From: Candidatus Electryonea clarkiae | GTDB taxonomy: Bacteria > Electryoneota > Electryoneia > Electryoneales > Electryoneaceae | DNA: 60,538 nucleotides | NCBI GenBank assembly: GCA_030765455.1 | Contig: JAVCCM010000038.1 | Location: 1-60,538, forward strand | Direction of reading: 5' to 3' | Notes under the pieces: generated by a model | Told to the model about the DNA's origin: nothing | What the model saw: only the letters and a program-made list of their open reading frames with translations | Database searches by the model: none | Shown here: positions 28,176 through 37,839 of the stretch, piece by piece | Layout of the letters: the number at the start of each line of letters is the position of its first letter | How positions within the stretch are numbered: position 1 is the stretch's first letter | Program-made: the position numbers and the translations under genes

Positions 28176-29381
28176 TTATCTGTTCGTCGCTTTGGCATTT
28201 GATGCAAGGGCAACCACATTACAGTCAAAATTCTTTTTTACTTCAAAGCATTCTTCATCGCTCATTACGAAAACAATCATTTGGGCATTGTCTTCAAAAT
28301 CGAAAGAATAATCTCCCACTAGTCTCCATTCTTTTTCCTCAGACCAACTATTTCCCTTATCACTTGTTGCCTGATAGAATAATCTTTCCCTGGAATTAAG
28401 AGTTTTGAGGTTTTCCGGAGAATCGTATTTGATCGGTTTTGCACCTGATTTAAGCAACGAGTTACGCTCAAATGCAATTCCGTACGGTTCAAAAGACGGC
28501 CTGACATAACGTTTTCGCCACTTCATAATGGGTACAAATGAAGAAGGATGTGCAGCTGTAAACGATACCATAGGAGTTGAAGAGGGCATACGCCATGAGG
28601 TTGCTCTTATACGCCGCTCCTTCAAGATATTCATCAATGTTCGGAAGGCTGACCGGGCGTATTTTGAATCGCTGGAAACAATATCAGAATAAAATTGTGA
28701 TTTTGTTTCACCCTGCCAGGGTTCATAGGTGCTTCTTGTCCAATGTACTGCATGATGCCAGTCGAATTTTGATATTATTTGATCGATTATTTCAGTATCC
28801 GGCGGTTTTGGGAAAACCATTTTCCCGGGGTTGTAATCAACTCGGTAAGCATCATTACACTTTTTCTTTATATTATCCTCTCCAATTGTTTTATGCATGA
28901 ATCCTCCCTCCCTGATCGAAACAGGATACAGAATGTCCGAGTTGTCAATTATCCACCTGTCCCGCGCAAGCCACTGTGTTTTTCCTTTCCCCCTCTTTTC
29001 TGTTTCCAGGTATGGGATAATCAACGTATCCTGGTTTAACAATTTGAAATTATCAAGAATGGATTGCTGCTTTGTTCTAACTGCTGCCCTGTTTTCATTT
29101 TTATTTATTCCAGTGAGGATAACAACAGAACCAAGCGCCTCGGCGGATGCCCATAGTGACAATTCCCAGGTTTTCAAGCCATCAGAGGTCATTAGGGCTA
29201 AATCATTACGTGAACACTGGTTAACTGCACGTACAGTATTGATGATCCAGGGCTCACTGCCTAATGGATACTTGGACTGTCTAGAATTTAAGATGGCACA
29301 AGTTCGTTTTGAGAGAAGTTGAGGATTGCCCAGCCAATAATCTTCGGGAGATAATATGAGATTTGATATTTTAGAATCCAT
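28176..29381 (-). CDS. Rossmann (DprA/SLOG-like) protein with a DUF2971-like C-terminus
   Basis: In this 401-residue protein, residues 18-160 resemble DprA: CAILNSRQSKYPLGSE corresponds to the AIVGSR-x-YG strand-loop, LMTSDGLKTWELSLWASAEALG to the SGLAxGID-AH helix, and ARDRWIIDNSDILYPVSIREGG to the RNRxIxxLS-VxxVEA strand. The second half (about 230-400) has FEPYGIAFERNSLLKSGAKPI and later SWSEEKEWRLVGD, which resemble DUF2971 (EWR motif). SLOG domains bind or cleave nucleotides and are common in anti-phage systems; DUF2971 proteins also occur in defence islands. No partner gene is obvious: the neighbours are a phosphorylase and a methyltransferase. Both domain calls are motif-level only. 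Confidence 0.45.
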   Translation of the reverse strand: MDSKISNLILSPEDYWLGNPQLLSKRTCAILNSRQSKYPLGSEPWIINTVRAVNQCSRNDLALMTSDGLKTWELSLWASAEALGSVVILTGINKNENRAAVRTKQQSILDNFKLLNQDTLIIPYLETEKRGKGKTQWLARDRWIIDNSDILYPVSIREGGFMHKTIGEDNIKKKCNDAYRVDYNPGKMVFPKPPDTEIIDQIISKFDWHHAVHWTRSTYEPWQGETKSQFYSDIVSSDSKYARSAFRTLMNILKERRIRATSWRMPSSTPMVSFTAAHPSSFVPIMKWRKRYVRPSFEPYGIAFERNSLLKSGAKPIKYDSPENLKTLNSRERLFYQATSDKGNSWSEEKEWRLVGDYSFDFEDNAQMIVFVMSDEECFEVKKNFDCNVVALASNAKATNR

Positions 29382-29426
29382 TCTTCAAGCTACGGAGGTC
29401 TCGCATGATATACAAATGTAGTACCT

Positions 29427-30515
29427 TCAATATTTCCCATACTTATGTTTAAAATGCATCCAGCGCCAAATCAGTTTTTCTCGAAAAGGCATCTTGTCCA
29501 TCAGGTCTAACATCAGTCCTTTTGGAAAGAACCGGCTTACACCGATTTTTTGTTGAATTTCTTTTTCGGTCAATCTTTGCGGTAAAGGCAGAGGTTTCGA
29601 TCCCGGATAATACGCTCCCCATAATGTGTATGGTGGTATTTCACCGCCTTGCTTGAGTGAATCCTCCCATTCAATCATTTCCTGTAGCCATTTGTTTAAA
29701 TCGGGGTTGTCCCAATCAGACATATTAGCGCCATAATGGAGAATAATATGTAGAAGTCTGTCGGTGAGTACCTCAAGCCTGGGCTCAAATCCATGGTTGA
29801 TCAACTCGAGTAGTTCTCCTGACCTGACAGCTTCGAAGGGACTGAGTGCTTTTACTTGTTTGTGATCCGGTATCTTGGTAAGATTGATTCCAAGATTTGG
29901 AAACCTGCCTCTCGAAAGTTCAAGTGCGCGGTTTACTTCCTCCAGGGTTTCGTAAGACCATTGCCATCCACTTGGTCCGATAAAATCATAAACCAGGAAA
30001 AGACCACCCGGAACAAGTGCTCTACGCACTTCTTCCAGCAGATGTTCCAAATTTATAATATGATGAAGGCTTGTATGAGCTAAAATGAAATCGTAACTTT
30101 TTCGAGGGAGTTCAATAAAATTCAAATCTGCAATTCTTGATGAAACGGCGGTCCCTATTCCTGAATCACTTAAACGATGTTGAAACTCTTCTACTGCTGA
30201 CCCGCTAATATCTACTACTTCAAGTCTTTTAAAAAGCCCCGAACGTAACATCTTTTCTTCGACTCTCCCTGTTCCGGAACCAAGACTGAGAGCTGAATTG
30301 AAAGGACCTACCTGCTCCATGAACCATGTCACCCAATCATTATCATTTGCTTTATCGGTGATTAATCCAGACAAGTATTTCTTGACAAGAGGATGGTCTC
30401 TTGGACGTTTCGAACGTGTTACCTGTGCTGAAGCACGTCCCCATGTTTTGGCTTCACGTTTTGCGGCGCGAATATAGAGAGGATGATCAGGCTGTATAAT
30501 GAATCTTGAACTCAT
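29427..30515 (-). CDS. Class I SAM-dependent methyltransferase
   Basis: This 362-residue protein has the SAM motif I ALSLGSGTGRVEEKM (residues 75-89), an acidic end of strand 2 (LEVVDISGSAVEEF), motif II-like LNFIELPRKSYDFILAHTSLHHI, and a post-I helix ALVPGGLFLVYDF. It has a long helical C-terminal region absent from small methyltransferases. The substrate cannot be read from the sequence. It stands 46 bases after the divergent-looking Rossmann gene (same strand) and could be co-transcribed with it. Confidence 0.8.
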   Translation of the reverse strand: MSSRFIIQPDHPLYIRAAKREAKTWGRASAQVTRSKRPRDHPLVKKYLSGLITDKANDNDWVTWFMEQVGPFNSALSLGSGTGRVEEKMLRSGLFKRLEVVDISGSAVEEFQHRLSDSGIGTAVSSRIADLNFIELPRKSYDFILAHTSLHHIINLEHLLEEVRRALVPGGLFLVYDFIGPSGWQWSYETLEEVNRALELSRGRFPNLGINLTKIPDHKQVKALSPFEAVRSGELLELINHGFEPRLEVLTDRLLHIILHYGANMSDWDNPDLNKWLQEMIEWEDSLKQGGEIPPYTLWGAYYPGSKPLPLPQRLTEKEIQQKIGVSRFFPKGLMLDLMDKMPFREKLIWRWMHFKHKYGKY

Positions 30516-30723
30516 TGATCCCGTCTTATCTAATTTTTATCAAGGCTGAAAGATACTAATACATAATAGGGGTATTCAATGGAATACGGTACAGAGCAAA
30601 ATATATTTCAATCATGGGGGACTTGACTCAATTATATGCATTTCTACTGCGTGAGAATATAATAGGACACTTGCATCCGAATAAAACTGACCAAACCCAC
30701 TGTCTTCTGTTATTACTAAAACA

Positions 30724-32181
30724 TCAACCTTTTATAACAATTAATGGTTTCAGTTTAGCGACTTTTTTAACGATTCCAGCTCCATGAGCGCTATCGACAA
30801 CGTCTTTCACTTCCTTATACGCCTCCGGCGCTTCCTCTGACAGGGTACGTTTACCGCGAGACCTGACAATTATCCCTTTTGATTCAAGTTCACTCCTGAG
30901 ATTTCTTCCCCTGGTTGATTTCATTGCAGCTTTACGGGACAAAAGCCTGCCTGCTCCATGACAGGCAGAGCCGAATGTTTCGGATCTCGCTTCCGATGTG
31001 CCAACAAGAACATAACTCGCTGTTCCCATGTCGCCTGGAATCAGGACAGGCTGTCCTATGGATTTATATGGTTGTGGTGTTAGTTCATCTCCCGGTCCGA
31101 AAGAACGTGTAGCGCCTTTCCTGTGAACACAGAGCTGTTTCATTTTTCCCTTGATTTCGTGGCGTTCAAATCGGGCAATATTATGGGAAATATCGAATAC
31201 GAGACTCATTCCGAGCGATACCTGACTCTGGCCAAAAAATTGTTCAAAAACTCTATTCAAAAGATGTATCAGTATTAATCGGTTAACCCATGCAAAATTA
31301 GCCGCTGCCGCCATAGCTCCAGCATATTGTTTTCCCTCGGGAGAATTAATAGGTGCGCAAGCTAACTGACGATCAACCAGGTTTATGCCGTATTTAGCTG
31401 AAACCTGTCCCATCTTTCTTAATTGCTCATCACAAACCTGGTACCCGAATCCCCTGCTTCCGGAATGAATCATAACTGTGATCAGTCCTTTTTCAAGACC
31501 TAATACTTGAGCAGCGTGGGCATCGAATATTTCATCGACAACCTGAACCTCGAGGAAATGGTTTCCACTGCCGAGGGTGCCGATCTGGTTACGACCGCGT
31601 TCACATGCTTTTTCTGATGGAAATGAAGGATCGACTATATCCAGTACTCCCTTATCTTCTATTTTTTCAAGATCGTTCTTAGAGGCATATCCGCGTTTCA
31701 CTGCCCATGCGGCGCCCGTTGAAATAAGTTTTCTAACTTCCTTATGGGACAACCTGATATCGCCTCCAACACCCAGACCGCAGGGAATATTGGAAAATAA
31801 TATGTCCGCCAGGGATGGAAGAACTTTTTGAATATCTTTCTTATTAATTTTCGTTCGAGTCAAATTGACGCCGCAGTTGATATCATAACCAACACCTCCA
31901 GGACTTATAATTCCGTGATCCATATCGAAAGCAGCTACGCCACCTATTGGGAAACCGTAACCCCAATGGATATCAGGCATGGCAAGAGAATTGCCGACTA
32001 TTCCCGGAAGAGTCGCCACGTTCGCAACCTGATTTAGGGATGCATCATTTTCTACGGCGCTTATTAGTTTTGAGGAAGAATAAACAATTCCATCAACACG
32101 CATGTCCCCGTAAGAATCTTTTGGGATACGCCATTTGAATTTGTCGATTCTCTGAAGTTCAGGTATTTGTTTATTTGACAT
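30724..32181 (-). CDS. rtcB: RNA-splicing ligase RtcB
   Basis: This 485-residue protein has the RtcB signatures MPDIHWGYGFPIGGVAAFD, GGVGYDINCGVNL (C103 is the manganese-binding Cys), LGSGNHFLEVQ, MIHSGSRGFGYQ and the guanylylation His in a C-terminal GAGIVKKV region (YKEVKDVVDSAHGAGIV). It joins 2',3'-cyclic-phosphate or 3'-phosphate RNA to 5'-OH RNA with GTP. The archease cofactor is encoded immediately upstream, 9 bases before the start. Bacterial pairs of this kind are taken to repair damaged or toxin-cleaved RNAs. Confidence 0.95.
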   Translation of the reverse strand: MSNKQIPELQRIDKFKWRIPKDSYGDMRVDGIVYSSSKLISAVENDASLNQVANVATLPGIVGNSLAMPDIHWGYGFPIGGVAAFDMDHGIISPGGVGYDINCGVNLTRTKINKKDIQKVLPSLADILFSNIPCGLGVGGDIRLSHKEVRKLISTGAAWAVKRGYASKNDLEKIEDKGVLDIVDPSFPSEKACERGRNQIGTLGSGNHFLEVQVVDEIFDAHAAQVLGLEKGLITVMIHSGSRGFGYQVCDEQLRKMGQVSAKYGINLVDRQLACAPINSPEGKQYAGAMAAAANFAWVNRLILIHLLNRVFEQFFGQSQVSLGMSLVFDISHNIARFERHEIKGKMKQLCVHRKGATRSFGPGDELTPQPYKSIGQPVLIPGDMGTASYVLVGTSEARSETFGSACHGAGRLLSRKAAMKSTRGRNLRSELESKGIIVRSRGKRTLSEEAPEAYKEVKDVVDSAHGAGIVKKVAKLKPLIVIKG

Positions 32182-32190
32182 TAATAACTC

Positions 32191-32697
32191 TTACAAATCC
32201 ACAATCCAGGTTGTTCTCCAGAAATTATTTTCTTTGTCCGGTGGTAAGATTTCTGCATTATGATAGGTAACAGCTTTAACTTCGGTTGTTGTAGTATTAC
32301 TGTTTTCAATCGTTATTCCTCTACATTCCAGAATTAACAGATTATCCGTCCAATTTACTATATAATCCAAAGAAATATAGTTTTTCACTTGAACGAGATA
32401 TAGCCAGTCATTGAGAGCAGCAATCAGTGTTTCAATATCGGATGCTTCATTTGATTTTATTATTTCTGACACAGTTTCCAGTTTATTGTTTAGTAAATTC
32501 TCCCTGGTTATTCCTATAAGGTCACTGAGGGCGCGGAGGCTTCCTGTAACCAGTTCTTCTCGTGAATCGGCTTCAATTCTATAACCTGCATCAGCGGTAT
32601 GGTCAAGCGAAATAATGCGATACAATGTTTCCTCGGAATCAGTTTTACAAGCCTGGCGCATGGCTTCATGCATCCAAAAAGACCTATAAGCATACAT
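32191..32697 (-). CDS. Archease (RtcB cofactor)
   Basis: The hallmark DHTADAGYRIEADSREEL lies at residues 31-48, and the protein ends with KAVTYHNAEILPPDKENNFW and TTWIVDL, the metal-binding and C-terminal elements of archease. It promotes RtcB guanylylation and multiple turnover. The first 8-12 residues are uncertain: ATG codons at 32673 and 32661 are alternatives, the first of them after TAGG. It shares an operon with rtcB. Length of 168 exceeds the usual 140, which favours a downstream start. Confidence 0.9.
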   Translation of the reverse strand: MYAYRSFWMHEAMRQACKTDSEETLYRIISLDHTADAGYRIEADSREELVTGSLRALSDLIGITRENLLNNKLETVSEIIKSNEASDIETLIAALNDWLYLVQVKNYISLDYIVNWTDNLLILECRGITIENSNTTTTEVKAVTYHNAEILPPDKENNFWRTTWIVDL

Positions 32698-32779
32698 TTA
32701 ACATAAGACTATTAATAGGTTTGTGCTACACATATGGATACATTATCTTATAAATCTGATAACATAAATCGAGAGTCTG

Positions 32780-33922
32780 ATGAAAGTCGCAAACCGATTA
32801 AACATGTTGCCGCCTTATTTATTCTCAGAGCTTGAGGCTAAAGCAGCCGGGATCAGGGCGCAGGGGATTGACCTGATAGACCTCGGAATAGCTGATCCCG
32901 ACCTCAAACCACCCCAATTTCTCCTTGATGCGGTAATTTCGCATCTTGATGATCCTGATGCTCATCAATATCCGACAAGCAGGGGTGATCCCGGAGTTCG
33001 CAGAGCAATAGCAAGGTGGTTCAATAGCAGATTTGGTGTATCGCTTGACCCTGAACGGGAAATAGTGGTTGTTTTGGGAGGGAAAGGCGGGTTGTCGAAT
33101 CTTGCCCGCGCATTTGTTGATCCCGGAGATGAGGTAGGAGTTCCCGAGCCGGGTTACCCGGTTTATGGAGGCGCCGGGGCTGCTTTGAATGAAGCCTATT
33201 TAAGACCATTGATACTTGATTCAAATAGCGGTTTTCTGCCGAACCTGAAAGATGCCATTGGAACGAAAATCCTTTTCCTTAATTATCCAAATAATCCTAC
33301 TGGAGCGATAGCGCCTGAATCCTTCTATGAAGAAACAGCCTATTTCGCAGAAAGTCATCCTGAAACCCTTGTTGCCTGGGATGCAGCGTACTCTGAGTTG
33401 ACATTCGACGGGATCAAAACTCCTTCTATCCTCCAGTTTACTCAAAAAGCAGTGGAGATTCACAGCCTATCCAAGATGATGAATTGCACAGGATTTCGTA
33501 TCGGTTTTGCTGCGGGAAATGCGGCGGCGCTCGATGCATTGGTCAGGGTAAAGACCCAGGTAGATAGCGGCGCACCGGTTTTTATCCAGCGCGCGATGGC
33601 GAATGCACTGGGACACTATGAAGGTAAAATTCCACCTCCTGAATGCAGGATATCTCATTCTGAATACGGGAAACGAAAAGATTTACTTGAGAAAGGATTA
33701 CAGCAAGTAAAAGGTATAGAAAGGGTTTATTCCTCACCTGCGACATTTTTTGTTTGGGCAGCGGTTGAGGACGACCTCGCTTTTGTGGAAAAAGCAATGA
33801 ACAAAGGAGTGATTTTTACTCCCGGTCGTGGATTCGGTTTGCCTGGTATGGGTTTCATTCGCGCTTCTGTTACCACGCCTATGGACAAAATAGAAGAAGC
33901 AATAAGCAGGATTTCTGATTAA
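32780..33922 (+). CDS. PLP aminotransferase, DapL-like
   Basis: This 380-residue class I aminotransferase has IDLGIADPDLKPP near the N-terminus, HQYPTSRGDPGVRRAIARWF, NYPNNPTG near residue 170, and a HSLSKMMNCTGFRIG segment in which K232 should form the Schiff base with PLP. The overall arrangement (YPTSxGxxxxRxAIAxWFxxRFGVxLDP) is closest to LL-diaminopimelate aminotransferase and related glutamate-dependent enzymes. The usual SKEG turn is replaced by GGKGG. It probably makes LL-DAP for lysine and peptidoglycan, but other substrates are possible. It is divergent from archease. Confidence 0.75.
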   Translation: MKVANRLNMLPPYLFSELEAKAAGIRAQGIDLIDLGIADPDLKPPQFLLDAVISHLDDPDAHQYPTSRGDPGVRRAIARWFNSRFGVSLDPEREIVVVLGGKGGLSNLARAFVDPGDEVGVPEPGYPVYGGAGAALNEAYLRPLILDSNSGFLPNLKDAIGTKILFLNYPNNPTGAIAPESFYEETAYFAESHPETLVAWDAAYSELTFDGIKTPSILQFTQKAVEIHSLSKMMNCTGFRIGFAAGNAAALDALVRVKTQVDSGAPVFIQRAMANALGHYEGKIPPPECRISHSEYGKRKDLLEKGLQQVKGIERVYSSPATFFVWAAVEDDLAFVEKAMNKGVIFTPGRGFGLPGMGFIRASVTTPMDKIEEAISRISD

Positions 33923-33954
33923 TGACAGGTTTTAATAGTTTCCTCCTTTGCAGA

Positions 33955-34036
33955 GTAGCTCACTTTCGCCGAAAGTGAGTCGTTTGCACGGAAATCGTTG
34001 ATACAGTTGGACTCACTTTCGGTGAAAGTGAGCTAC
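33955..34036. repeat. Double-palindrome element
   Basis: Two 21-base near-palindromes, each pairing CTCACTTTC with GAAAGTGAG, lie at the ends (about 33959-33979 and 34012-34032). The whole 82-base element is also an inverted repeat, GTAGCTCACTTTC at the left against GAAAGTGAGCTAC at the right. It is MITE-like and sits between two convergent genes. Confidence 0.75.
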
Positions 34037-34095
34037 TTTTACCACTCGATTCAAGAGCAACGCTCCAATAGTCTTTAATCAATAATACAATTCAG

Positions 34096-34524
34096 TTATT
34101 TTTTCTCATGTTCGATCTTGATACATCTATTCATTACTACTCCCAGCCCAGCTTTTTGTGCCGTAACGGCTGCGGTCTTATTAACGACACCAAGCTGTAA
34201 CCATACATATTTTGCACCCTTTTCGACAGCTTGATCCACTATAGGCGGAACATCATCAGGACGTCGGAAAATGTCAATAACGTCAACCTCACCTTCGATC
34301 TCCGCTACGGACTTATAACTTTTCTTTCCAAGAATTTCATCTGCCATTGGATTGACAGGGACTATATCGAATCCGTGATTGAGGAGGTACTTAGCAACTT
34401 TGTTACTGTCTCGTTCTGCTTTTGGCGACAGTCCCACAATGGCTATCCTGCCACCGGTATCGAGTACTTCCTTAATCACTTCAGGATTATTCACTGATCT
34501 GGATTGCATCTGTTTTTTCTCCAT
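34096..34524 (-). CDS. CoA-binding domain protein (YccU-like)
   Basis: This 142-residue single Rossmann domain has IAIVGLSPKAERDSNKVAKY, the GLSP nucleotide loop, VPVNPMADEILGKKSYKSV, VIDIFRRPDDVPPIVDQA, and VWLQLGVVNKTAAVTAQKAG with NRCIKIEHEK at the end. It matches CoA_binding_2 proteins related to the succinyl-CoA synthetase alpha N-terminus. The biochemical role is not known. It is followed on the same strand (upstream in transcription) by a membrane protein gene 17 bases away. Confidence 0.9.
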   Translation of the reverse strand: MEKKQMQSRSVNNPEVIKEVLDTGGRIAIVGLSPKAERDSNKVAKYLLNHGFDIVPVNPMADEILGKKSYKSVAEIEGEVDVIDIFRRPDDVPPIVDQAVEKGAKYVWLQLGVVNKTAAVTAQKAGLGVVMNRCIKIEHEKK

Positions 34525-34541
34525 ATTGACTGTTTTGATTC

Positions 34542-34904
34542 TTACATGAATAATTGAAATGCCGGGTTCAACAGGCTTATTAACGCTACTAAAGATACTG
34601 CGACAATAAGCATACTGAAAGTTATCTTGATCAGTGTAACAGGGTTTCGAAAAAGCTGATCAAGATCAATTTTCAACTTATTTATCTCTTCGCGTTTGTC
34701 TGATATCTTAGCCGGTTCTTCGGGGGGAGTATCATCAGCTATCTCTTCTCTTTCAGCTTCGGCAATCAACCATCTAAGGCGGCGTTTCATACGGTTTGGT
34801 TTGAATTTTACTATTTCCAGGACCGCATAGATACCGATGCTAAACGTCAAGCCATTTACAGCAGCAAGGATTAAACGGAATATTTGAATTCCTTCGGTTT
34901 TCAT
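34542..34904 (-). CDS. Small membrane protein
   Basis: This 120-residue protein has one hydrophobic segment near the N-terminus (residues 9-29) and one near the C-terminus (FSMLIVAVSLVALISLL), separated by a highly charged cytoplasmic loop of about 60 residues (KRRLRWLIAEAEREEIADDTP). No family is recognised. It is transcribed with the CoA-binding gene. Confidence 0.6.
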   Translation of the reverse strand: MKTEGIQIFRLILAAVNGLTFSIGIYAVLEIVKFKPNRMKRRLRWLIAEAEREEIADDTPPEEPAKISDKREEINKLKIDLDQLFRNPVTLIKITFSMLIVAVSLVALISLLNPAFQLFM

Positions 34905-35325
34905 GTTAATTGTCTGCTTTCGAAATTTTCAATAACTTTAGTCTCTTATTAAGTCACTTTCCCCGATGGCAATAAATACTCTATCTTTATACCAGTTTAA
35001 TAACAAAAATTTTCAAGAGTCAAATCAAATGGAAGACTCTTGAATTTTTTCAGGATGCCAAGAATTTATGGATCATTATAATTAACATGACCTGGACGAA
35101 ACAAAAGCAAAAAGATTACAGGATACATAGTAAAGCAATTAAGAATTAAGAATGATGAATTAGAAATGATTTTTTTAAGAGCTTGTGTGATATAATATTA
35201 TCGCTTTGCGCCTTTGCGTGAAAATAATGGTAAGAAAATTAAAATTCGCTGCCTGAAAATGCAAGAAATTGAGAACTTACATACTGGGCTAAACAGTTAC
35301 AAAATTTTTTACATCACCAAAAAAT
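34905..35325. other. Intergenic stretch upstream of mutS2
   Basis: AT-rich, with simple-sequence runs (AATTAAGAATTAAGAATGA at 35135-35165) and a 'ctttgcgcctttgcg' fragment near 35205 related to repeats at 17.2 kb. I see no gene and no clear promoter. Confidence 0.4.
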
Positions 35326-37731
35326 ATGAACAGTTATACAGAACACTCATTAAAAACCCTCGACTTCCATAAAGTGCTGTCGGTGGTCGCCGAAAAAGCA
35401 TCTACCTATTATGGGGACAGGCATGTCCTGACTCTTTGTCCCGGTATTTTTACGGATTCACTGGAAGAAGAGTTCGACAGGATTGATACTATTGTTGCAT
35501 CTTTGCAGCGTGGCGAAGAGCTGGAATTTTACGGGATTCGCAACATTGATGAATCCCTGCTTCGTTCCAAAACTCCCGGGACATTTCTTGAACCTGCAGC
35601 ATTGATCGACATAGCAAACCTGTCTGCTTCAGCCAATCGTTTAAAAAAGTATTTGGAAAGCCACGAAGAGTATTTCTCATCATTAGAATCCATTGTAATC
35701 CAGCTTCGTCCAGCATCAAATCTTGAAAAAGAGATTTTTAAAACAATTGAATCCAACTCATTCGAAGTAAAAGACAATGCATCATCAGCCCTGAATAAAA
35801 TCAGGAAAGAGATAACATCTACCAGTTCTAAGATCAGGTCAAAGCTCAATAGCCTGGTAAATCAATATAAAACCAAGGGCTGGCTGCTGGATTCAGAATA
35901 TTCGATACATGATGACCGGTATGTATTAGCGGTGCAATCTCAGCATCGTGGTAAGCTTCAGGGCATAGTACATGGGTATTCCTCAAGCGGTGGGACGGTA
36001 TATATCGAACCTGTTGAACTGGTGGAATTGAGCAACGAGGTGCGACATCTTCAGGAGCGGGAAAACGAAGAAATAAGACGAATTTTGATCGAGCTGACAG
36101 ACAGGGTGCGAGAAGATACCCCGGATTTACTAAGTACAGTTTATGCCGTCAGTCAGCTTGACAGCCTCCAGGCGAGAGCCAGGTATGCCGTGACACATAA
36201 AGCTTTCCGCCCGAATGTAAATTCCGATGATCTGGTTCTGTCTGAAGCGCACCATCCTTTGCTTCTTCTAATCAAGGGCGCTGAAGATTCAGTTCCATTA
36301 ACTCTCAAACTCGATCCGAAGTCAAGGGTTCTTGTTATCACCGGACCAAATGCCGGCGGAAAAACAGTAGCTTTGAAAACAGCCGGATTGATCACAACAA
36401 TGGTTCACTCCGGGATCATACCGCCAATTGGAGAGGATTCTAGCATTCCTCCAATTGATTCATGGCATGTAATTATCGGTGATGACCAATCTATCGAGAG
36501 CGACTTGTCATCTTTTTCGGGTCATTTGACACGGCTAAAAGAAATCGAGGAAGATCCTTCATCAAACAAGTTGATATTAATCGATGAAATAGCGTCGGGT
36601 ACTGATCCCGAGGAGGGAGCCGCGTTGTCAATGGCGTTGCTTGAGCAGGCGGCACAGCACAGTTGGTGGACTATTGTAACGACGCATATTGGTTCTTTGA
36701 AAGCATTCGCACATCGTACGGACGGGGTGAGAAATGGGTCGATGCAATTCAATCGCGAAACCCTGAGTCCATCTTATCGTTTCATGCCAGATCTGCCGGG
36801 GTCAAGTTATGCGTTAGAGATCGCTGAAAGAGTGGGACTTTCAAGAGAAACAATAGAAAGGGCTACGGAACTGATCGGTGATGAACGTCAACGTCTTGAA
36901 GATTTAATTGAGGAACTTGCTGAACGGCTTGATGAGACAGATAAGCTGAGAGGAGAACTTGCTGAACGGCAGATGAAGACTGCCGGCATGGAGAAACTTC
37001 TCAAGGAAAGATTGGAAGTGCTTGAAAGTGAAAAGAAAAAATTAAAAGGTAAAGCGGTAAGTGAGGCGGAGGAAGTGTTGCGCAAGGCTAATAAGGCGGT
37101 TGAACATGCTGTAAAAATGATTCGTGAGGAACAAGCATCGCCCATTGCCATTCGTGAAGCGCATAAAATTATTAATGATCAGAAGGATGAAGTAGAATCT
37201 ATTGTTCGTGAAATGGTGCCGAGAAAACGAAAACATGATGTCAAAAAGGATATCGTGAAAGACAAACACCAGGCTCAGGATACGCCAATAGAAAAAGGCG
37301 ATACTGTAATTTTAGAAAACGGTGAACATGCGGAAGTCCTTGCATTGCAGGGAAATCGTATCCAGGTAGCAGTAGGGTCCATAAAAATCTGGCTGGATAA
37401 AAGCAAAATACGAAAGGTCCCACCAAAGCCCGCAAATAATAAGGGATCGGTAAAGGTTCATAAAGTTCTGGATGATGAGGACACCCCGGTAAAAATGGAA
37501 ATTGATCTACGAGGTATGCGTTATGAAGAAGCCGAAAGTATTCTGACAAAATACCTGGATGATCTGTCTGTATCAGCTCTGCCGGGAGCGAGAATAATTC
37601 ATGGAAAAGGAACAGGCGCCCTAAGGAACCTGGTGAAAAAAATGCTTAATGAAAACCCAAATATCACCGGTTCCCGTGACGGCAGACCCGAAGAAGGCGG
37701 CTTTGGGGTTACGATAATAGAAATGAAGTGA
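35326..37731 (+). CDS. mutS2: MutS2 (endonuclease MutS2 / ribosome rescue factor)
   Basis: This 801-residue protein has an N-terminal helical lever domain, the ATPase with Walker A ITGPNAGGKT (G340-T347), signature IGDDQSIESDLSSFSGHLT, Walker B ILIDEIASGTDPEEGAAL, and the H-loop TTHIGSLKAFA. A long coiled region (570-660) follows, then a C-terminal Smr domain (residues 725-801; IDLRGMRYEEAE, ARIIHGKGTGALRNLV). MutS2 suppresses recombination in some bacteria and splits collided ribosomes in others. Its last 37 codons and 3' flank recur at 40386. Confidence 0.96.
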   Translation: MNSYTEHSLKTLDFHKVLSVVAEKASTYYGDRHVLTLCPGIFTDSLEEEFDRIDTIVASLQRGEELEFYGIRNIDESLLRSKTPGTFLEPAALIDIANLSASANRLKKYLESHEEYFSSLESIVIQLRPASNLEKEIFKTIESNSFEVKDNASSALNKIRKEITSTSSKIRSKLNSLVNQYKTKGWLLDSEYSIHDDRYVLAVQSQHRGKLQGIVHGYSSSGGTVYIEPVELVELSNEVRHLQERENEEIRRILIELTDRVREDTPDLLSTVYAVSQLDSLQARARYAVTHKAFRPNVNSDDLVLSEAHHPLLLLIKGAEDSVPLTLKLDPKSRVLVITGPNAGGKTVALKTAGLITTMVHSGIIPPIGEDSSIPPIDSWHVIIGDDQSIESDLSSFSGHLTRLKEIEEDPSSNKLILIDEIASGTDPEEGAALSMALLEQAAQHSWWTIVTTHIGSLKAFAHRTDGVRNGSMQFNRETLSPSYRFMPDLPGSSYALEIAERVGLSRETIERATELIGDERQRLEDLIEELAERLDETDKLRGELAERQMKTAGMEKLLKERLEVLESEKKKLKGKAVSEAEEVLRKANKAVEHAVKMIREEQASPIAIREAHKIINDQKDEVESIVREMVPRKRKHDVKKDIVKDKHQAQDTPIEKGDTVILENGEHAEVLALQGNRIQVAVGSIKIWLDKSKIRKVPPKPANNKGSVKVHKVLDDEDTPVKMEIDLRGMRYEEAESILTKYLDDLSVSALPGARIIHGKGTGALRNLVKKMLNENPNITGSRDGRPEEGGFGVTIIEMK

Positions 37732-37839
37732 TCAACAATTACTCTACGTTGTTATAGTTTGAGTAACCAATATTATTCGATTGAGACTGTTTAGCATAGA
37801 TCAACCCACCGTGTCATTCCTGCGAAGGCAGGAATCCAG
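37616..37839 (+). repeat. Direct repeat A: 3' end of mutS2 and flank
   Basis: This copy, which forms the true gene end, matches 40386-40596. Over the 115 coding bases I count 8 differences (about 93% identity); similarity continues patchily to the GTGTCATTCC hairpin. The pair brackets the hipBA island. Confidence 0.9.
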
